Source: a virus
Direction: 5' to 3' (one strand)
Length of the DNA: 45,047 nucleotides
IMG/VR virus record: IMGVR_UViG_3300020202_000111
Span: 1 to 45,047 of that record
In this document: piece by piece, positions 44,269 through 45,047 of the stretch
Numbering within the stretch: the first letter of the stretch is position 1
How the letters are laid out: each line of letters begins with the position of its first letter
Program-made: the position numbers and the translations under genes
Notes under the pieces: model-generated
Database searches by the model: none
Told to the model about the DNA's origin: nothing
Seen by the model: only the letters and a program-made list of their open reading frames with translations

Positions 44269-45047
44269 ATGACTGAGAACGCAATTGTACCCATCGAGGC
44301 GGGCGCGCTGATGCCCGTTGTGAGCAGCGACATGATGCTGGAGCGCTACCAGACCATTGTCGAGATTAAAGACAAGGTGATGAAGCCGGGCGTGCACTAC
44401 GGCGTCATCCCCGGCGCTGGCGATAAGCCGACGCTGTTGAAGCCGGGCGCGGAAGTACTGAGCACCGCCTTCATGCTGTACCCCGACTTCGAAACCCTGA
44501 ACGAGCCGAATCTGGAAACCCTGTTCAGCGGCTTGACCGAGCCGGGCAAGGTGCCGTTCTTCCAGTACCGCTATCGCTGTGTCCTCAAGAGCCGCGACGG
44601 GCGCTTTACGGTCGGTACGGGTATCGGCTCGTGCTCCTCATGGGAAAAGAAGTACCGCTATCGCAATGCCGAGCGCGTCTGCCCCAACTGCGGCAAGAAC
44701 GCGATCATCAAGGGCAAGGAACAGTATGGCGGCGGCTGGCTGTGCTTTGAGAAAAAGGGCGGATGCAAGGCCAAGTTCAATGACGGTGATACCCGCATCG
44801 AAGGGCAGCAGGCAGGGCAGGTCGATAACCCTGACATTGCCGAGGTCATCAACACGATAGACAAGATGGCACAGAAGCGCGCCCTGATTGCCGCGACACT
44901 GGTAGCAGTTGGCGCTTCGGATTTCTTCACGCAGGACGTGGAAGACCTGCCCGAGTTTTCCGCCGATTACCGCCCCGCGCCTCAGTATGCCGAGGAAGGT
45001 GTGGTAATCCGCGAAAACGGGGCACAGGGCGCGCCAGACGACGAACC
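44269..45047 (+). CDS. Zinc-ribbon phage protein, N-terminal part (3' end cut by window edge)
   Basis: This is the intact beginning of the gene whose remainder lies at 3-1022. It starts MTENAIVPIEAGALMPV and has VEIKDKVMKPGVHYGVIPG before the shared region. The start has GAGAGG about ten bases upstream. In the overlap it differs from the left copy by two residues plus synonymous changes. It would be 391 aa if the circle is closed with the left copy. Possible recombination role as described for the left copy. Confidence 0.75.
   Translation, partial: MTENAIVPIEAGALMPVVSSDMMLERYQTIVEIKDKVMKPGVHYGVIPGAGDKPTLLKPGAEVLSTAFMLYPDFETLNEPNLETLFSGLTEPGKVPFFQYRYRCVLKSRDGRFTVGTGIGSCSSWEKKYRYRNAERVCPNCGKNAIIKGKEQYGGGWLCFEKKGGCKAKFNDGDTRIEGQQAGQVDNPDIAEVINTIDKMAQKRALIAATLVAVGASDFFTQDVEDLPEFSADYRPAPQYAEEGVVIRENGAQGAPDDE
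44423..45023. repeat. Right copy of imperfect terminal repeat
   Basis: Matches 1-601 base for base in length with 18 substitutions. An assembler that trims only exact overlaps would leave such ends untrimmed. The implied unit is about 44,422 bases. Confidence 0.85.

Overview
The window looks like one complete, circular, temperate-type siphovirus genome of about 44.4 kb, opened inside a gene. Bases 1-601 recur at 44423-45023 with 18 differences, 16 of them at third codon positions. The gene that starts at 44269 runs off the right edge and continues in frame at base 3, so the map closes on itself. The differences suggest two co-occurring strains joined by the assembly. The host is probably a member of the Chloroflexota (Anaerolineae-like). 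This is an inference from the Thr/Pro-rich (PT-repeat) lipoproteins at 30741-31268 and 40907-41560 and the membrane protein at 40386-40883, whose style is typical of that phylum. There are no tRNAs, CRISPR arrays or insertion sequences.

Layout. (1) 36233 to 44269, across the join, and on to 9406 (+): early region of short genes coupled by ATGA, GTGA or TAATG overlaps. It holds small zinc-ribbon and helix-turn-helix (HTH) proteins, an HNH nuclease, a BRO-N-like protein, the zinc-ribbon protein spanning the join, a GIY-YIG-type protein, a replication initiator with a candidate origin inside it, a beta-class DNA methyltransferase, a RecU-type resolvase and a metallophosphoesterase. (2) 9481-12827: two leftward islands, each with a sigma70-type promoter carrying palindromic operators and each encoding a related HTH domain, flanking a rightward cassette of small zinc-ribbon genes. 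(3) 12853-32925 (+): a ParB-methyltransferase fusion, terminase, protease, HK97-type capsid, portal (unusually placed after the capsid), neck, tail tube, chaperones with a -1 frameshift site, tape measure, distal tail proteins, then membrane, lysis and lectin-like proteins, ending at a terminator. (4) 32977-36056 (-): a three-gene operon (HNH nuclease, membrane-anchored HTH protein, small protein), an XRE regulator, a 58-residue protein and a short CI-like repressor. (5) 36057-36232: a divergent switch with two related 16-bp operators. (6) 40264-41560 (-): three membrane or lipoprotein genes that look like lysogenic-conversion cargo.

How it works together. The short repressor and the divergently transcribed small basic protein probably set the lysis-lysogeny decision at 36098-36211. 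The initiator (384 aa, HTH plus a DnaA-N-like end) probably acts at repeats within its own gene and recruits host replication proteins, since no polymerase, primase or helicase is visible. RecU, and possibly the zinc-ribbon protein across the join, would handle recombination. Two methyltransferases would modify the DNA. The late operon builds a siphovirion with a short tail (tape measure 479 aa). I could not recognise an integrase or an endolysin. Either these are divergent, or the phage persists as a plasmid and lyses by an unusual route.
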